A stretch of DNA of 15,184 nucleotides from an uncultured Collinsella sp. (GCA_902489515.1 CABUAL010000014.1:1-15184); one strand, 5' to 3'; counted from the stretch's first letter, positions 1-7,457 are shown. Made by a program: numbers and translations. The notes: generated from the letters alone by a model not told the origin.

Positions 1-3000
1 CGGCCGAAAGCGCAGTCACCGTGTAGTCACTCGAGGCCACGTACAGGCCGTCATCGGGAGCGCCGTCGACGTGCTTCCAGGCGCCCTTCTCGATGCGGTC
101 GATGCCCACGATACCCGAGGCGTCCTTGCCGTCGAGCGTCTTGAACGTCCAGGTGAGGCCGGGCTCGGTCACGCTCCAGCCGTCCGCGTCGTTTTTACCG
201 GTAAAGGTCAGGTCGAGCTTTTGCGCCGAGCCGGCCTTGAGGTAGAGGCTGTCCGTGCCGGCCGTCACGCTCGCAAGCGGATTTTGGTAAGCATAAGTCA
301 CGTCGCACGACGCGCTGATGACCTTGCCATCGGCGTCCGTGTCGGGCAGCGTCGCGGTAAACGTGGTGGTGCCAGCCTTGTACGCCGTGTAGCCGATCTC
401 GCCCGCGGTGGCGTAGGCCGCCACGGCAGGATCGCTGCTCGTCACGGTAAAGTTGTCGCGGTTGGTGGCGTTGTCGGGCGCCACCACCGGGCGTGCGTGA
501 TCGGTCAAAAACGCGCCGCGCTCGGAGAGCGGGTTGCGGCCCTGCAGGTAGACGGTGGCGCCGTCCTCGTTATAGCCCATCGAGATGGACGTGGCGGCCA
601 CGGCTTCTGACGTCAGCGTCACGCTCTTGGAGCCAGCGCCCGCAGATGCGACGTCGCGCGGGGTAACGGTGATCGTGGCACTGCCGGCATGCTTGAAGTA
701 AAAGCAGGCCGAGTAGTCGTTGCTGTAGATGGTCGTAGGATCGCTCGAGGCAAAGTAGAAGCGGCTGAACGAAACGGGCACGTACTCGTCCTTATCGGCG
801 TCGACGTAATGCACGCGCACCTCGAGGTTGCGCACCTCGGAGCCCTGGACGGTAGCCGCACCATCGGTCACGTCGCTCACGGTGCCGTCGGAGGCACGAT
901 ACCACAGCTCAAAGTCATCGAACTGTTTGGCCTTGGCCTTGATCTTGATGGTGGCCACGGTCTGCTCGGAACCATTGGCCTTATGCTCGGTGGCGGTCAC
1001 CGTGCCGGTGGCGTTGTCGTAGATGTAGAGCTCGCCCGTGGACTCGTTGATACCGATGTTTCCGCGGTTGGCATCGTCGGTGCCCCAGGTGACGGTGCTC
1101 GTGGCCGGCACGCCCTTAAGCGCAAAGACGCCAAGTTTGCGGTAGGCGTTCACAGCGTCGGGCGAAACCTCGAGCATATGGTCGGCAACCGCCTGGCTGG
1201 TGCCGTCGTTGGCCGTGAAGCTCACGGTGTAGGTGTCGTCGGGCGTGGTATCCTCGGGCGCCTGGTAGCTGTTGCCCGAGCCAAAGACCGGCGTGCCATT
1301 TTTATCGATACCCCAGCTGCTGCCGTTGGCGCCGCAGTTAGCGTTGATGAGGTCGGCGAAGGCGTCGGTGGCCATGTCGGCCGGGTCGACGGCATAGGAG
1401 TTGACGAGCGCCGAGGCGGGGGCGTCCATCTTGTTGGTGAGGAATGCGCCCCAGTAGGTGTTGACGAGCTGGCCCGCGTTGTAGGTCGCGAACAGCGCGC
1501 CCGCCGTGCCCTCGGAGGTCGACACGCAGTTGGACACGATGCCGCCGTCGAGCGTGCGCGCAAAGCCCGCAACGCCCTTGCCGGTCACGCTCGTGGAGCA
1601 GTTGAGCACGGCGCCCTGCACACTGTTGCCCAGGGGGCCGAACGCCTTGCCGTCCGTCGCTTGCTTCAGTTTGCCGGCAAACGAGATGTTCTGCACCACG
1701 CCCATGGAGGCAACGCCGCCCATGAGCGACTTCACGCCACCGCCGTTGGCGAAGGTGATGGTGTGGCCCTGACCGTCGAGTGTGCCCGCAAGTATGCCCA
1801 TGGGAGCAAAGAAGTACTCGTCATCGATGGTAATGTCGTTGTCGAGAACGTAATAGGCGTCGGCGTTGGCGTCGGCGGGTTTGAACTTGTTTTCGAGGTC
1901 GCTCTGCGAGCTCAGGTGCACTACGTTCTGCGGCTGAGCCACGGGCTCGGTGGGCTTGGGCTTCTCGAGCGCGGCAATGGCATCGGTGAGCGTCTTGGTT
2001 GCGGCGTTGACCTCGGCCTGCTTGGCGTCATCGTTGGCGTAGACGTCTTGAGCGCTCACAAGGGCCTCAGCGAGCTTCGACCAGCTCTCGGCCGTGTAGT
2101 CGTTCTCGATCTTGGCGTTGGCATCGTCAATCGCAGCCTTGAGGGCATCCTTGTTCACGACGACCGCAGCGCCGCCCGAGATCAGCACAGGCAAACCGCC
2201 CTGCGCAGACCAGGTAAAGCCGGTGGCAGGGGCATCGGTGTTGAGCTTATCGACCGAGGCCTGGGTCTTGAGGTCGTCGACAGAGATTTTGCTGCCAAAG
2301 GAAGAATCGACCTTGTAGCCGCACGCCTGATCGCCCGCAGTGAACAGATTGTTGGTCACGGTGCCAGACTGATACCAGGCAACGAGGCCGTAACCGCCAA
2401 AGGGCATGCCGCTGAGGCTGCCGGCGTAATACGAGTTGAGCACCGAACCGCCATCGAGCTTGCCTACAAGACCGGCAGCGTCAGCGAAAGTCCAATTGTC
2501 GTCAGAGGGGCTTGCCGTCGACCAGCACATTTGCACGGTACCCGAGCATGTGGTGGCGATAGGACCGTCGGTGCCAGAAATCGTCATCGAACCCGTCACG
2601 CCCAGATTCTGTACCGTACCAGCCACGCTCTTCGCCAGCGCCTTGCCGTTGAGCACGATGCTGTGGCCCTGGCCATCGAGCGTACCGGCCACGGTCTCGA
2701 TCTGTTGGCCAGCCTCAAGGCTGATATTCGCCGCGAGCTTCACGACAGCCCCGGCCTCGATGGTGGTGGGCAGCTCATCGGCAAAAGAGACCATCACGGT
2801 CTCGCCGGCCTTGGCGACGCGCGCGCCGCGTGCCTGCTGAGCATCGGCATCCTCGTCGTCGATGTCCGCCGCGGCAGCAAGGCTCTCATCGGCAGACGGA
2901 GCGGCCTCGGAGCTCGCCTCGTCCGCCGATGCCTCGGCGCCTTCAGCACCCGTCTGCTCGTCCGCAGTGAAACTCGACTCGTCGGCATTCTCGGCAGTAT

Positions 3001-3148
3001 CCGCCTGCTGCGAGGCCTGGGCCTGCGCCTGCACAGCGATCTCTGCCACGCCCTCGGCAAATGCCGACGTACCCGGCATCGACCAGACGAGCAGCGCCGA
3101 GAAAGCAGCGGCTCCCAGGCGCTTGAGCATAATGTTGTTTCGCGTCAC
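1..3148 (-). CDS. Large secreted surface protein, C-terminal part outside window
   Basis: The frame is open from a GTG at 3148 to the left edge (1049 codons, no stop), so the C-terminus and any wall anchor are unseen. The GTG is preferred over the in-frame ATG at 3130 because AAGGAG lies 5 nt before it. Residues 1-31 form a signal peptide (basic start, hydrophobic LGAAAFSALLVW, cleavage near SAFA). Residues ~33-105 are acidic, Ala-rich low complexity. Two beta-helix-like stretches, each with an LDGQGH motif and GLUG-type repeats, span ~150-270 and ~450-570. A FIVAR-like helical segment (~328-396, ending DAIAALEK) separates them. Ig-like beta domains fill ~640 onward. This architecture is typical of Gram-positive adhesins or ligand-capture proteins. 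The leader holds a cobalamin riboswitch, which suggests a role in corrinoid acquisition or metabolism. That role is inference only, since no corrinoid-binding domain is visible in this part. Confidence 0.85.
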   Translation of the reverse strand, partial: MTRNNIMLKRLGAAAFSALLVWSMPGTSAFAEGVAEIAVQAQAQASQQADTAENADESSFTADEQTGAEGAEASADEASSEAAPSADESLAAAADIDDEDADAQQARGARVAKAGETVMVSFADELPTTIEAGAVVKLAANISLEAGQQIETVAGTLDGQGHSIVLNGKALAKSVAGTVQNLGVTGSMTISGTDGPIATTCSGTVQMCWSTASPSDDNWTFADAAGLVGKLDGGSVLNSYYAGSLSGMPFGGYGLVAWYQSGTVTNNLFTAGDQACGYKVDSSFGSKISVDDLKTQASVDKLNTDAPATGFTWSAQGGLPVLISGGAAVVVNKDALKAAIDDANAKIENDYTAESWSKLAEALVSAQDVYANDDAKQAEVNAATKTLTDAIAALEKPKPTEPVAQPQNVVHLSSQSDLENKFKPADANADAYYVLDNDITIDDEYFFAPMGILAGTLDGQGHTITFANGGGVKSLMGGVASMGVVQNISFAGKLKQATDGKAFGPLGNSVQGAVLNCSTSVTGKGVAGFARTLDGGIVSNCVSTSEGTAGALFATYNAGQLVNTYWGAFLTNKMDAPASALVNSYAVDPADMATDAFADLINANCGANGSSWGIDKNGTPVFGSGNSYQAPEDTTPDDTYTVSFTANDGTSQAVADHMLEVSPDAVNAYRKLGVFALKGVPATSTVTWGTDDANRGNIGINESTGELYIYDNATGTVTATEHKANGSEQTVATIKIKAKAKQFDDFELWYRASDGTVSDVTDGAATVQGSEVRNLEVRVHYVDADKDEYVPVSFSRFYFASSDPTTIYSNDYSACFYFKHAGSATITVTPRDVASAGAGSKSVTLTSEAVAATSISMGYNEDGATVYLQGRNPLSERGAFLTDHARPVVAPDNATNRDNFTVTSSDPAVAAYATAGEIGYTAYKAGTTTFTATLPDTDADGKVISASCDVTYAYQNPLASVTAGTDSLYLKAGSAQKLDLTFTGKNDADGWSVTEPGLTWTFKTLDGKDASGIVGIDRIEKGAWKHVDGAPDDGLYVASSDYTVTALSA

Positions 3149-3155
3149 CCGTTCT

Positions 3156-3196
3156 CCTTCTTTCGCGAACCTGCAATAGAGCCATGGCGAAGAAGG
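3156..3196 (-). promoter_or_regulatory. Possible SD-sequestering hairpin of the riboswitch
   Basis: On the minus strand, CCTTCTTCGC (3196-3187) can pair with GCGAAAGAAGG (3166-3156), leaving one bulged base. The right arm contains the AAGG of the AAGGAG ribosome-binding site for the GTG at 3148. The arrangement fits a translational expression platform, in which corrinoid binding upstream would favour hiding the RBS. The pairing is seen in the sequence. Its use by the riboswitch is inferred. Confidence 0.45.
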
Positions 3197-3328
3197 CGGG
3201 ACAGGCGATACCCCGGCAGCACAAAGGCGCACGTCAGCCACCCTATCGGCAGCAAAACGCACGCTCAGCAGCACCCCTTGTAGACCGGAATCCAGCGGCA
3301 AACAGAGAGGCCCTCGGTTTCGAGAAGA

Positions 3329-3440
3329 GCGCGGGCAGGTAATCTGACTCGTGGGCGCGCCCGCATACAGTAACCGCCTTGCTCGGGATTCTCACCCGAT
3401 TCCCCTTTATGCGCTCGCGCGCACCCGTGCTCCGGCTTCT
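3329..3440 (-). ncRNA. Cobalamin riboswitch aptamer
   Basis: Read on the minus strand, the region shows the hallmarks of the B12-element family in the right order. The core GGGAA-T-CGGGTGAGAATCCCGAGC (3405-3381) has its self-complementary CGGG/CCCG arm. It is followed by GGCGGTTACTGT (about 3379-3368) and then the B12 box AGTCAGATTACCTGCC (3349-3334, family consensus AGCCAGGAGACCTGCC). The stretch between ACTGT and the B12 box is short, so this is a compact variant with little of the optional P7-P10 arms. The element sits between a promoter at 3457-3486 and the surface-protein start at 3148, with ~180 nt of leader after the B12 box. Outer aptamer boundaries are approximate. Confidence 0.85.
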
Positions 3441-3456
3441 ATTTTTAATCGGAGGA

Positions 3457-3486
3457 AGTGTACGTTACCGCAGGTAAATCGGTCAA
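3457..3486 (-). promoter_or_regulatory. Promoter for riboswitch and surface-protein gene
   Basis: The minus strand shows TTGACC (3486-3481), an 18-nt spacer and TACACT (3462-3457), a fair sigma70-type match. Transcription would begin near 3450, just upstream of the cobalamin aptamer, giving a leader of about 300 nt. Confidence 0.5.
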
Positions 3487-3588
3487 TGCGCTACACAAAA
3501 AACCGCCATACCCGAGCCATATGGCTCCCGGATGACCACCTATAGGCAACCCATATCGCCACTAGGCCGCTAACGAACCAAGCCCGCC

Positions 3589-3719
3589 CGCAAGATTGAG
3601 CGGGCCGAATGTCCCCCGTGGGGCTGAGGGGGCCAAATGTACCTGTTAGAAGCCATTTAAGCGTTTTTACAGGGACTTTTGGCCCCCTCAGTCCCACGGG
3701 GGCTTTTTGGCCCGCTCAT
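3589..3719. repeat. 131-bp palindromic intergenic repeat, copy 1
   Basis: This sequence recurs at 6164-6294 in the same orientation with 7 mismatches and no indels (about 95% identity). Each copy is a long imperfect palindrome. The arms here, 3599-3643 and 3672-3716, match at 38 of 45 positions around a 28-nt loop, and the ends read AGCGGGCC and GGCCCGCT. No transposase or convincing coding frame is present. It resembles a MITE-like or REP-like non-autonomous element. The two copies bracket the C69 peptidase gene. Confidence 0.85.
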
Positions 3720-3736
3720 TTTGCTTTAGCTCAAGC

Positions 3737-3772
3737 AAACGGTCCCGCACGATTACTCGTACGGGACCGTTT
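3737..3772 (-). terminator. Hairpin terminator downstream of C69 gene
   Basis: The perfect 11-bp stem AAACGGTCCCG / CGGGACCGTTT has a short inner stem (ACGA/TCGT). It lies 34 nt beyond the stop of the C69 gene. The T-run is better on the plus strand (TTTTT after the stem) than on the minus strand (TTTGCTT). It probably ends C69 transcription, and may act in both directions. Confidence 0.6.
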
Positions 3773-3805
3773 TTAGTTAGGGCTGTCGTCTATGACCCGC
3801 TCCGG

Positions 3806-5950
3806 TTAATTCGCACGCTTGCGGATAAGCACGGCCCCCATAACGGCCAGAACTCCAGCCACCGTCAGAAGCGCCACGGTCACCACAGACGAATCACCGG
3901 TCTTGGCAAGCCCTCCCTTGGTCGCCTTCTTGGCGGTATCGGTCTTGACGTCCGTCTTCACATCCGTCTTCTGACCGGGCTTCTGCCCAGGCTCCTCCTG
4001 CGCAGCCTGCGTCACGGTCACCGTCGCATCATCGGACGTGGAAACCAGCCCGGCAGCACTCGTCACCTCAACGCGATACACCTTTGAACCGACCTCGGTC
4101 GTCGCGGCGACGTACTCAGCCGCCGTCGCCCCGTCGATGGCAGAGAAGTTACCGTCCTCGCCCTTGACGAACCACTGGTAGGTAAGCTGGGCATCCGAGC
4201 CATCCACGCTGTCATCAACCGTCGCGGCAACGCTCAGCTTGGCCTCAGCGCCCTGAGCACACGTTACCGACTGCGGCTGAGCCGTGATGCTGGGAGCAAC
4301 AAAAGCGGACGCGTACATAATCGGGGTCCGGGAGGTTCCATTCTCGGCGTCATAGTCGCTCGGCATAAACGCACTCGAGGTATCTCCCGCATTCACATAG
4401 GCGCGCATCTCATCGAGAAGCTTGGCCGCCTTGTTGTAGACCTGTTCGCTCACTGCGGCAAACGCCTTGTTGGCAAGGTCCGTGCGCTGATCGGCAGGGG
4501 TCGCCTGCATCAACCCGTCAACAACGTCCTGCTGGGCGATAACCTGCTTCTGAAGGACATCGAGGTAGGCGCGCACGTTCTCACCCATCGAGGCACGGTT
4601 GTTGTAGGCGAGCGTGTTGATGTCCATGAAGACGTAGTCGAGGTTCTTGCCGTCCTTTTCGACCAAAGCCTGCGCAACGTCGTCCTTGCGTCCTGTATAA
4701 GTGCCGTCCACCGTGTTCCACGCCGGGAAGTAGTCAGCCGGAACTTCCGTCAACAGCGCAGAGTAGCTGGGCAGGTACACGCTGAACTCGCAACGCGAAA
4801 GCGCTTCCCACTGAATCGTGGCGATATCACTGGAAAGGCCGGACCGAATCTGGAAGATATTGCCCTCGGTCGTCCTGTTGTTGCCGATGGCATACAGGGC
4901 ACTGTTGAGATTGGCGTTGAGGCTGTCATCCTGCTCACCGCGGGCAGCGAGGGAACGCAACGCCGTGAACGTATCGGATTTGATGCCCGGCGTAAACGTC
5001 AGCTGCGGGTCGATGAGCGAGGTGACGCGACCCTGTTCATCAACGGTATAGTCCGTCTGAGGCGCAAGGGCAGCACCGAAGTAAGCACGTCCCTGGGCCA
5101 GGCGCGTATTCTGCGACGAACCCGAATTCTCCTTGCCATACGTCTTGAAGATGTTCGGCGTGCCGTCGTCATAGGTTACGAGAACGTCGTTGGACTCGGG
5201 CAGCGTCACGACATCGGCCGAGTGCAGGCACTGACTCGCATCGTCAAGATCGACCTTATACTGCAGGCCGCCGATGTTGGGATTAACGGACGCCACGTCG
5301 TCGCCCATCTTGACGGCAATCCACTGATGGCCCGAAAGCTGAGCGAAAATCCAGGTCTCGGTATTGTCGGCAATGACGATCTGGTTGCAGTCCTGAGAGC
5401 CATACTGATCGATGATGGCGCCGAGCTTCTCCACGCCGTCGCGCGCCGTGGACGAAACGCTCAACAGGTAGTCGGCCAGGTTATACTCGCCGATGCCCGT
5501 GTCGACACGAGGGTCGATAGCATCGATTCCGTCGTTGTAATCCGTTGTGAGCGTCGCGGAAACGGAGACGCCGCGCTCGTTGGTGCCGGCCTCGGAATAC
5601 ACGCGGGACGCTGCCTCGTCGTCCTGGGCATCCCACTCATCGGGATTGTCACGAACATAGGTGTAACGATACGAGCGACCCTGATAGGTGTACTCAAAGC
5701 CGGTCCCCGGCACAGAATCGTTCTCGAAAGAACGGAAGACAGGGTTGTCGATCGGCTGCTGCACGCCAAAGGTCTTGCAGTAGCGAGGTGAATAGTCCTC
5801 GGCGCGGCCGACATAGGTATCGCCCGTCGTTGTCTGGTTCTTACCGATGTAAACCTGCGTGCAGGCGAGCGCGGGCGCGGGCATGGCAAGCACAAGCGCC
5901 GCGACTATGCCCCCCCTAAACGCCTTCTTAGCAAAAGCCGGTAACCTCAT
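3806..5950 (-). CDS. Secreted, wall-anchored C69-family dipeptidase
   Basis: This 714-residue protein belongs to the C69 (PepD-type) dipeptidases, Ntn hydrolases whose nucleophile is an N-terminal cysteine. The start at 5950 follows GGAGGGGAG by 5 nt. An in-frame ATG at 6010 lacks such a site and would bury the signal peptide. Residues 1-29 form a signal peptide ending PAPALA. Cleavage there would expose Cys30 (CTQVYIGKN...) as the catalytic N-terminus, followed by the family's GDTYVGRAED stretch. Residues ~553-645 are an Ig-like domain (YQWFVKGEDG). A Lys/Thr/Asp-rich spacer with TDVK repeats leads to the sorting signal LAKTGD (681), a hydrophobic segment and the tail RKRAN. LAKTG is a sortase-motif variant. 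The enzyme would cleave dipeptides at the cell surface. The gene is monocistronic and flanked by 131-bp direct repeats. Confidence 0.9.
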   Translation of the reverse strand: MRLPAFAKKAFRGGIVAALVLAMPAPALACTQVYIGKNQTTTGDTYVGRAEDYSPRYCKTFGVQQPIDNPVFRSFENDSVPGTGFEYTYQGRSYRYTYVRDNPDEWDAQDDEAASRVYSEAGTNERGVSVSATLTTDYNDGIDAIDPRVDTGIGEYNLADYLLSVSSTARDGVEKLGAIIDQYGSQDCNQIVIADNTETWIFAQLSGHQWIAVKMGDDVASVNPNIGGLQYKVDLDDASQCLHSADVVTLPESNDVLVTYDDGTPNIFKTYGKENSGSSQNTRLAQGRAYFGAALAPQTDYTVDEQGRVTSLIDPQLTFTPGIKSDTFTALRSLAARGEQDDSLNANLNSALYAIGNNRTTEGNIFQIRSGLSSDIATIQWEALSRCEFSVYLPSYSALLTEVPADYFPAWNTVDGTYTGRKDDVAQALVEKDGKNLDYVFMDINTLAYNNRASMGENVRAYLDVLQKQVIAQQDVVDGLMQATPADQRTDLANKAFAAVSEQVYNKAAKLLDEMRAYVNAGDTSSAFMPSDYDAENGTSRTPIMYASAFVAPSITAQPQSVTCAQGAEAKLSVAATVDDSVDGSDAQLTYQWFVKGEDGNFSAIDGATAAEYVAATTEVGSKVYRVEVTSAAGLVSTSDDATVTVTQAAQEEPGQKPGQKTDVKTDVKTDTAKKATKGGLAKTGDSSVVTVALLTVAGVLAVMGAVLIRKRAN

Positions 5951-6163
5951 ACGTTCTCCCCTCCACACGGAGCCCGAACTACCCACCAACAATATGCGCA
6001 ATGAGAACACTTTAGCTGGATAAATCGGATTGAATATGCAGTTATCAGCTTATCTTATGTGTTAAGGAAGTATGGACACGGCACTCGTAACAACCCGTGA
6101 CCGGTCGTTTGCATCTGGCAGGCGGCATTCCCCGCAGGGTTGAACAGGCCGATAAGCCCCGTG

Positions 6164-6294
6164 CGCAAGATTGAGCGGGCCGAGTGTCCCCCGTGGGGCT
6201 GAGGGGGCCAAATGTACCTGTTAGAGGCCATTTAAGCGTTTTAACGGGGACTTTTGGCCCCCTCAGTCCCACGGGGGACATTTGGCCCGCTCAT
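6164..6294. repeat. 131-bp palindromic intergenic repeat, copy 2
   Basis: This is the second copy of the element at 3589-3719, in direct orientation and offset by 2575 bp. Its arms (6174-6218 and 6247-6291) match at 40 of 45 positions, so this copy is closer to a perfect palindrome than copy 1. It ends 68 bp before the start of the HAD hydrolase gene and lies ~210 bp upstream of the C69 start. Confidence 0.85.
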
Positions 6295-6305
6295 GCCCGA
6301 CTGGA

Positions 6306-6334
6306 ACGGCACGCGCTATCATGGGTGCCGTTTT
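6306..6334 (+). other. Small hairpin in the leader of the HAD gene
   Basis: ACGGCAC (6306-6312) pairs with GTGCCGT (6325-6331) and is followed by TTT. It resembles a weak intrinsic terminator or leader hairpin about 30 nt before the HAD start. The loop also holds TATCAT, a possible -10 element without a good -35. Function is unknown. Confidence 0.3.
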
Positions 6335-6362
6335 GATGAGTCATCTTGATGGGAGCGTACCT

Positions 6363-7028
6363 ATGGCAGCTTTTTCCACCGTGATCTTTGACCTTGACGG
6401 CACCATCCTCAACACGCTCGAGGACCTAGCAGCCGCCGGTAACCATACCTGCGAGATGCACGGCTGGCCCACGTTTGCCGTGGACGAGTACCGCTACAAA
6501 GTGGGAAACGGCATGCTTAAGCTGGTCGAGCGCTTTATGCCCGCCGAATACGCGGGCGACGGCCGTATGTTTGAGCAGACACTTGCCGAGTTTAGAGCTT
6601 ATTACGGCAAGCACAAGGAGGACCACACCGCTCCCTACGCCGGCACGATTGAGATGCTCGACCGTCTGCGCGCTGCGGGCGTTCAGCTTGCCGTGCTCAC
6701 CAACAAGGATCATATTTCGGCAGCCCCGCTTATCGAGAAATATTTTGGCCCCGAGCGCTTTGCGCTGGTGCAGGGCCGTGTGGACGCATTTCCGCCCAAG
6801 CCCGAGGCACCCGTCACGCTGCATGTGATGAAGGAGCTGGGCGCCGATCCGGCAACCACGCTCTATGTGGGCGATTCGAATGTCGATGTTCTGACCGGCC
6901 ACAACGCCGGCCTTAAGAGCGCCGGCGTCACTTGGGGCTTCCGCGGTCGCGCAGAACTCGAAGCCGCCGGCGCCGACTACGTGGTGGACACCCAGGACGA
7001 GCTCGCCGCGCTGATCTTGGGCGAGTAA
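6363..7028 (+). CDS. HAD-family phosphatase, phosphoglycolate phosphatase-like
   Basis: This 221-residue soluble HAD-superfamily hydrolase has all four signature motifs. Motif I is IFDLDGTILNT with nucleophile Asp10 and acid/base Asp12. Motif II is VLTNK (Thr113), motif III is Lys146 in PPKP, and motif IV is YVGDSNVD (Asp171, Asp175). The helical cap between residues ~15 and 90 and the overall length fit the Gph/PgmB-like subfamily I. Members hydrolyse small phosphate esters such as 2-phosphoglycolate. The exact substrate cannot be read from the sequence. The ATG at 6363 is chosen because GGGAG lies 7 nt upstream and DLDGT then sits near the N-terminus as usual. The frame stays open upstream to 6282, into the repeat, but that extension is unlike the family. 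The gene stands alone, with no co-directional neighbour. Confidence 0.88.
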   Translation: MAAFSTVIFDLDGTILNTLEDLAAAGNHTCEMHGWPTFAVDEYRYKVGNGMLKLVERFMPAEYAGDGRMFEQTLAEFRAYYGKHKEDHTAPYAGTIEMLDRLRAAGVQLAVLTNKDHISAAPLIEKYFGPERFALVQGRVDAFPPKPEAPVTLHVMKELGADPATTLYVGDSNVDVLTGHNAGLKSAGVTWGFRGRAELEAAGADYVVDTQDELAALILGE

Positions 7029-7068
7029 CGAAGCCGACGCGCTACGCAGTCGCGGCGATGCTGCCGTG

Positions 7069-7213
7069 CGGAAAGCGCGTCCCGTTTTGACGCCTCAAAC
7101 TGGGACGCGCTTTCCGGTTGAGCCCCGTTGGGGAAACGACATCCCGTTTTGGAGCAATATTCCGGGTCGCACTTTCCGCAACCCACCCCATCCGGAAACC
7201 GCGACCCGGAATT
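7069..7213. repeat. Array of five alternating ~22-bp motifs forming palindromes
   Basis: A motif close to CGGAAANCGCGWCCCG plus a T-rich tail appears five times in alternating orientation. The copies are at 7069-7090 (+), 7118-7096 (-), 7131-7152 (+), 7178-7157 (-) and 7192-7213 (+). Centres are spaced about 27, 35, 26 and 35 bp apart. Copies 1 and 2 form a perfect 15-bp stem (7069-7083 with 7102-7116). Copies 4 and 5 form a 12-bp stem (7159-7170 with 7201-7212) plus an inner TTTCCG/CGGAAA. There is no T-run after the stems and no coding frame of note. Confidence 0.75.
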
Positions 7214-7259
7214 CAGCCAAAAACCGGTCCACATTTTCCCGAGCGCTCAATATAGTCGA

Positions 7260-7301
7260 TGGGGACGTTCTTAAACGACTAGTCAAATAAGAACGTCCCC
7301 A
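7260..7301. repeat. Perfect 14-bp inverted repeat, hairpin
   Basis: TGGGGACGTTCTTA (7260-7273) is exactly complementary to 7288-7301. The 14-nt loop contains the palindrome GACTAGTC. It lies in the convergent gap between the HAD gene and the lipoprotein gene and lacks a terminal T-run. The motif differs from the neighbouring 7069-7213 array. It could be a dispersed repeat, a protein-binding dyad or an RNA hairpin. Confidence 0.6.
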
Positions 7302-7373
7302 ATGACTACCACGGCAACGCCGATGCTTTGGCAATGCCAGCGAGCGGTCGCCAGAGCGAACAAATTGGCATGA

Positions 7374-7414
7374 AAAGAGGGCGGCATAGACCTTCTGGTC
7401 ATGCCGTCCTCTTT
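7374..7414. terminator. Bidirectional intrinsic terminator
   Basis: AAAGAGGGCGGCAT pairs with ATGCCGTCCTCTTT (one G-T pair), then GACC pairs with GGTC around the loop TTCT. On the minus strand the stem ends CTCTTTTC, and on the plus strand CTCTTTG. It lies between the convergent HAD and lipoprotein genes and could end transcription from either side. Confidence 0.7.
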
Positions 7415-7457
7415 GAATGACAAGTTGTCGCTCTGGTGCCCGCGCAGCGTCGAGCAG

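Noticed and set aside
3145..3268. A short minus-strand leader frame (ending RKKENG) whose TGA overlaps the GTG start as GTGA
   Set aside because: The overlap is suggestive of translational coupling, but the frame offers only a TTG start with no ribosome-binding site.
689..3283. An 864-codon open frame on the plus strand
   Set aside because: It is antisense to the surface-protein gene, which has a signal peptide, a good RBS and recognisable domains. The plus-frame protein is Arg/His/Gly/Val-rich low-quality sequence produced by GC-rich codon use.
3491..3697. Small minus-strand frames in both 131-bp repeats sharing a peptide with GLRGPKVPVKTLKW (second at 6045-6281)
   Set aside because: The shared peptide simply reflects the 95%-identical palindromic DNA. 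The frames have no RBS, differ completely outside the repeat and are unlikely to be genes.
5951..6010. N-terminal extension of the C69 protein from an ATG at 6010
   Set aside because: It would add 20 residues before a complete signal peptide, while the ATG at 5950 has a strong GGAGGGGAG site.
5951..6163. A promoter for the C69 gene (TTAACA near 6062 is a good -35)
   Set aside because: No -10 element at acceptable spacing could be found, so no call was made although a promoter must lie in this AT-rich stretch.
6282..6362. Upstream start for the HAD hydrolase
   Set aside because: It lies inside the repeat, lacks an RBS and would push the DLDGT motif away from its usual N-terminal position.
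7069..7301. CRISPR array
   Set aside because: Repeats alternate in orientation, vary in sequence and have no uniform spacers, and no cas gene is nearby.
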